Source: Pseudomonadota bacterium
GTDB taxonomy: Bacteria; Pseudomonadota; Alphaproteobacteria; Rhizobiales; Beijerinckiaceae
Reading direction: 5' to 3'
DNA length: 6,049 bases
Assembly: GCA_021812505.1 (NCBI GenBank)
Contig: JAKANG010000106.1
Span: 1 to 6,049, forward strand
Below are positions 5,875 to 6,049 of the stretch, one piece after another. The stretch's first letter is position 1; every line of letters begins with the position of its first letter. The translations under genes and the position numbers were made by a program. Below the pieces are notes generated by a model that did no database searches, was not told the DNA's origin, and saw only the letters and a program-made list of their open reading frames with translations.

Positions 5875-6049
5875 AGCTAATTCATTGTTTTACCGCATTA
5901 TTTATTTTCTAAATAACATTGGAGATCATTTCTTCGAAAATATTGCAACTGCAGGGCAAACGCATGCCATTAAAAATTAAAACAATCTGTCGTCATTAAG
6001 AACGAAGTGAAGAAATCCAGTTCAGATTCTTAAAAAAACATCGTTCTGA

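Larger units (their letters stand above)
5708..6049. other. Intergenic region with AT-rich right half
   Basis: I find no convincing gene in these 342 bases. From the regulator's start rightwards it holds a small palindrome ATCGA-TTCT-TCGAT (5721-5734), the terminator-like hairpin at 5742-5772, a GC-rich stretch with a GGCGCGCC palindrome near 5813-5820, and the 11-bp palindrome at 5840-5874. From 5881 the base composition changes sharply: 53 of 169 bases are G or C by hand count, unlike the GC-rich DNA elsewhere in the window. That part contains TTATTT-TCT-AAATAA (5902-5916), two CATTAA copies (5968-5973, 5994-5999) and a 7-bp inverted pair AGAACGA / TCGTTCT (5999-6005, 6041-6047). It may be a promoter region for the regulator, for an unseen gene to the right, or for both, but no promoter on either strand scores well enough to call. 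Confidence 0.6.

Noticed and set aside
5691..5912. Small plus-strand open frame of 73 codons
   Set aside because: It runs across the terminator-like hairpin and the palindrome, has no ribosome site and no conserved feature I recognise.
5944..5973. Plus-strand promoter TTGCAA followed by CATTAA
   Set aside because: The -10 candidate matches only about three of six consensus bases, which is too weak in an AT-rich background.
5970..6000. TTAA boxes as a CtrA binding site
   Set aside because: The TTAA copies at 5970, 5977 and 5996 are not separated by seven bases, so the TTAA-N7-TTAA pattern is absent.

Overview
This window is GC-rich DNA with tightly packed genes. It most likely comes from an alphaproteobacterium, probably of the Rhizobiales (Hyphomicrobiales). 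I infer this from three things: the style of the protein sequences, the form of the OmpR-type response regulator, and an intergenic palindrome that resembles repeats I remember from that order. No ribosomal RNA or other decisive marker is present, so the placement is an inference.

Left part (1-4033, + strand): the 3' end of yejA followed by complete yejB, yejE and yejF. Together these encode a peptide-importing ABC transporter: periplasmic binding protein, two membrane permeases and a double ATPase. Each of the three junctions is a one-base stop/start overlap (TGATG, TGATG, TAATG), so the genes are almost certainly one translationally coupled operon whose promoter lies left of the window. In relatives this transporter imports microcin C, host antimicrobial peptides or cell-wall peptides.

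Middle part (3995-4963, - strand): kdsD (kpsF/gutQ family), encoding arabinose-5-phosphate isomerase, the entry step to Kdo for lipopolysaccharide. It converges on yejF, and the two reading frames overlap by 39 bp in exact codon register. Just upstream are a hairpin that contains its Shine-Dalgarno sequence and a candidate promoter.

Right part (5024-5707, - strand): a complete OmpR/PhoB-family response regulator, with no histidine kinase gene beside it in the window. It is 60 bp upstream of kdsD in the same direction, so the two could be co-transcribed. Its leader contains a perfect 12-bp hairpin followed by a T-run, which looks like an intrinsic terminator or attenuator.

Far right (5708-6049): intergenic DNA. 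It changes from GC-rich with strong palindromes to an AT-rich stretch (5881-6049, 53 of 169 bases G or C by hand count). I find no gene in it.

The genes belong to known families, and I see no undescribed multi-gene system. What deserves a second look is at the joints: the antisense overlap of yejF and kdsD, the two leader hairpins, the kinase-less regulator, and the AT-rich right end.
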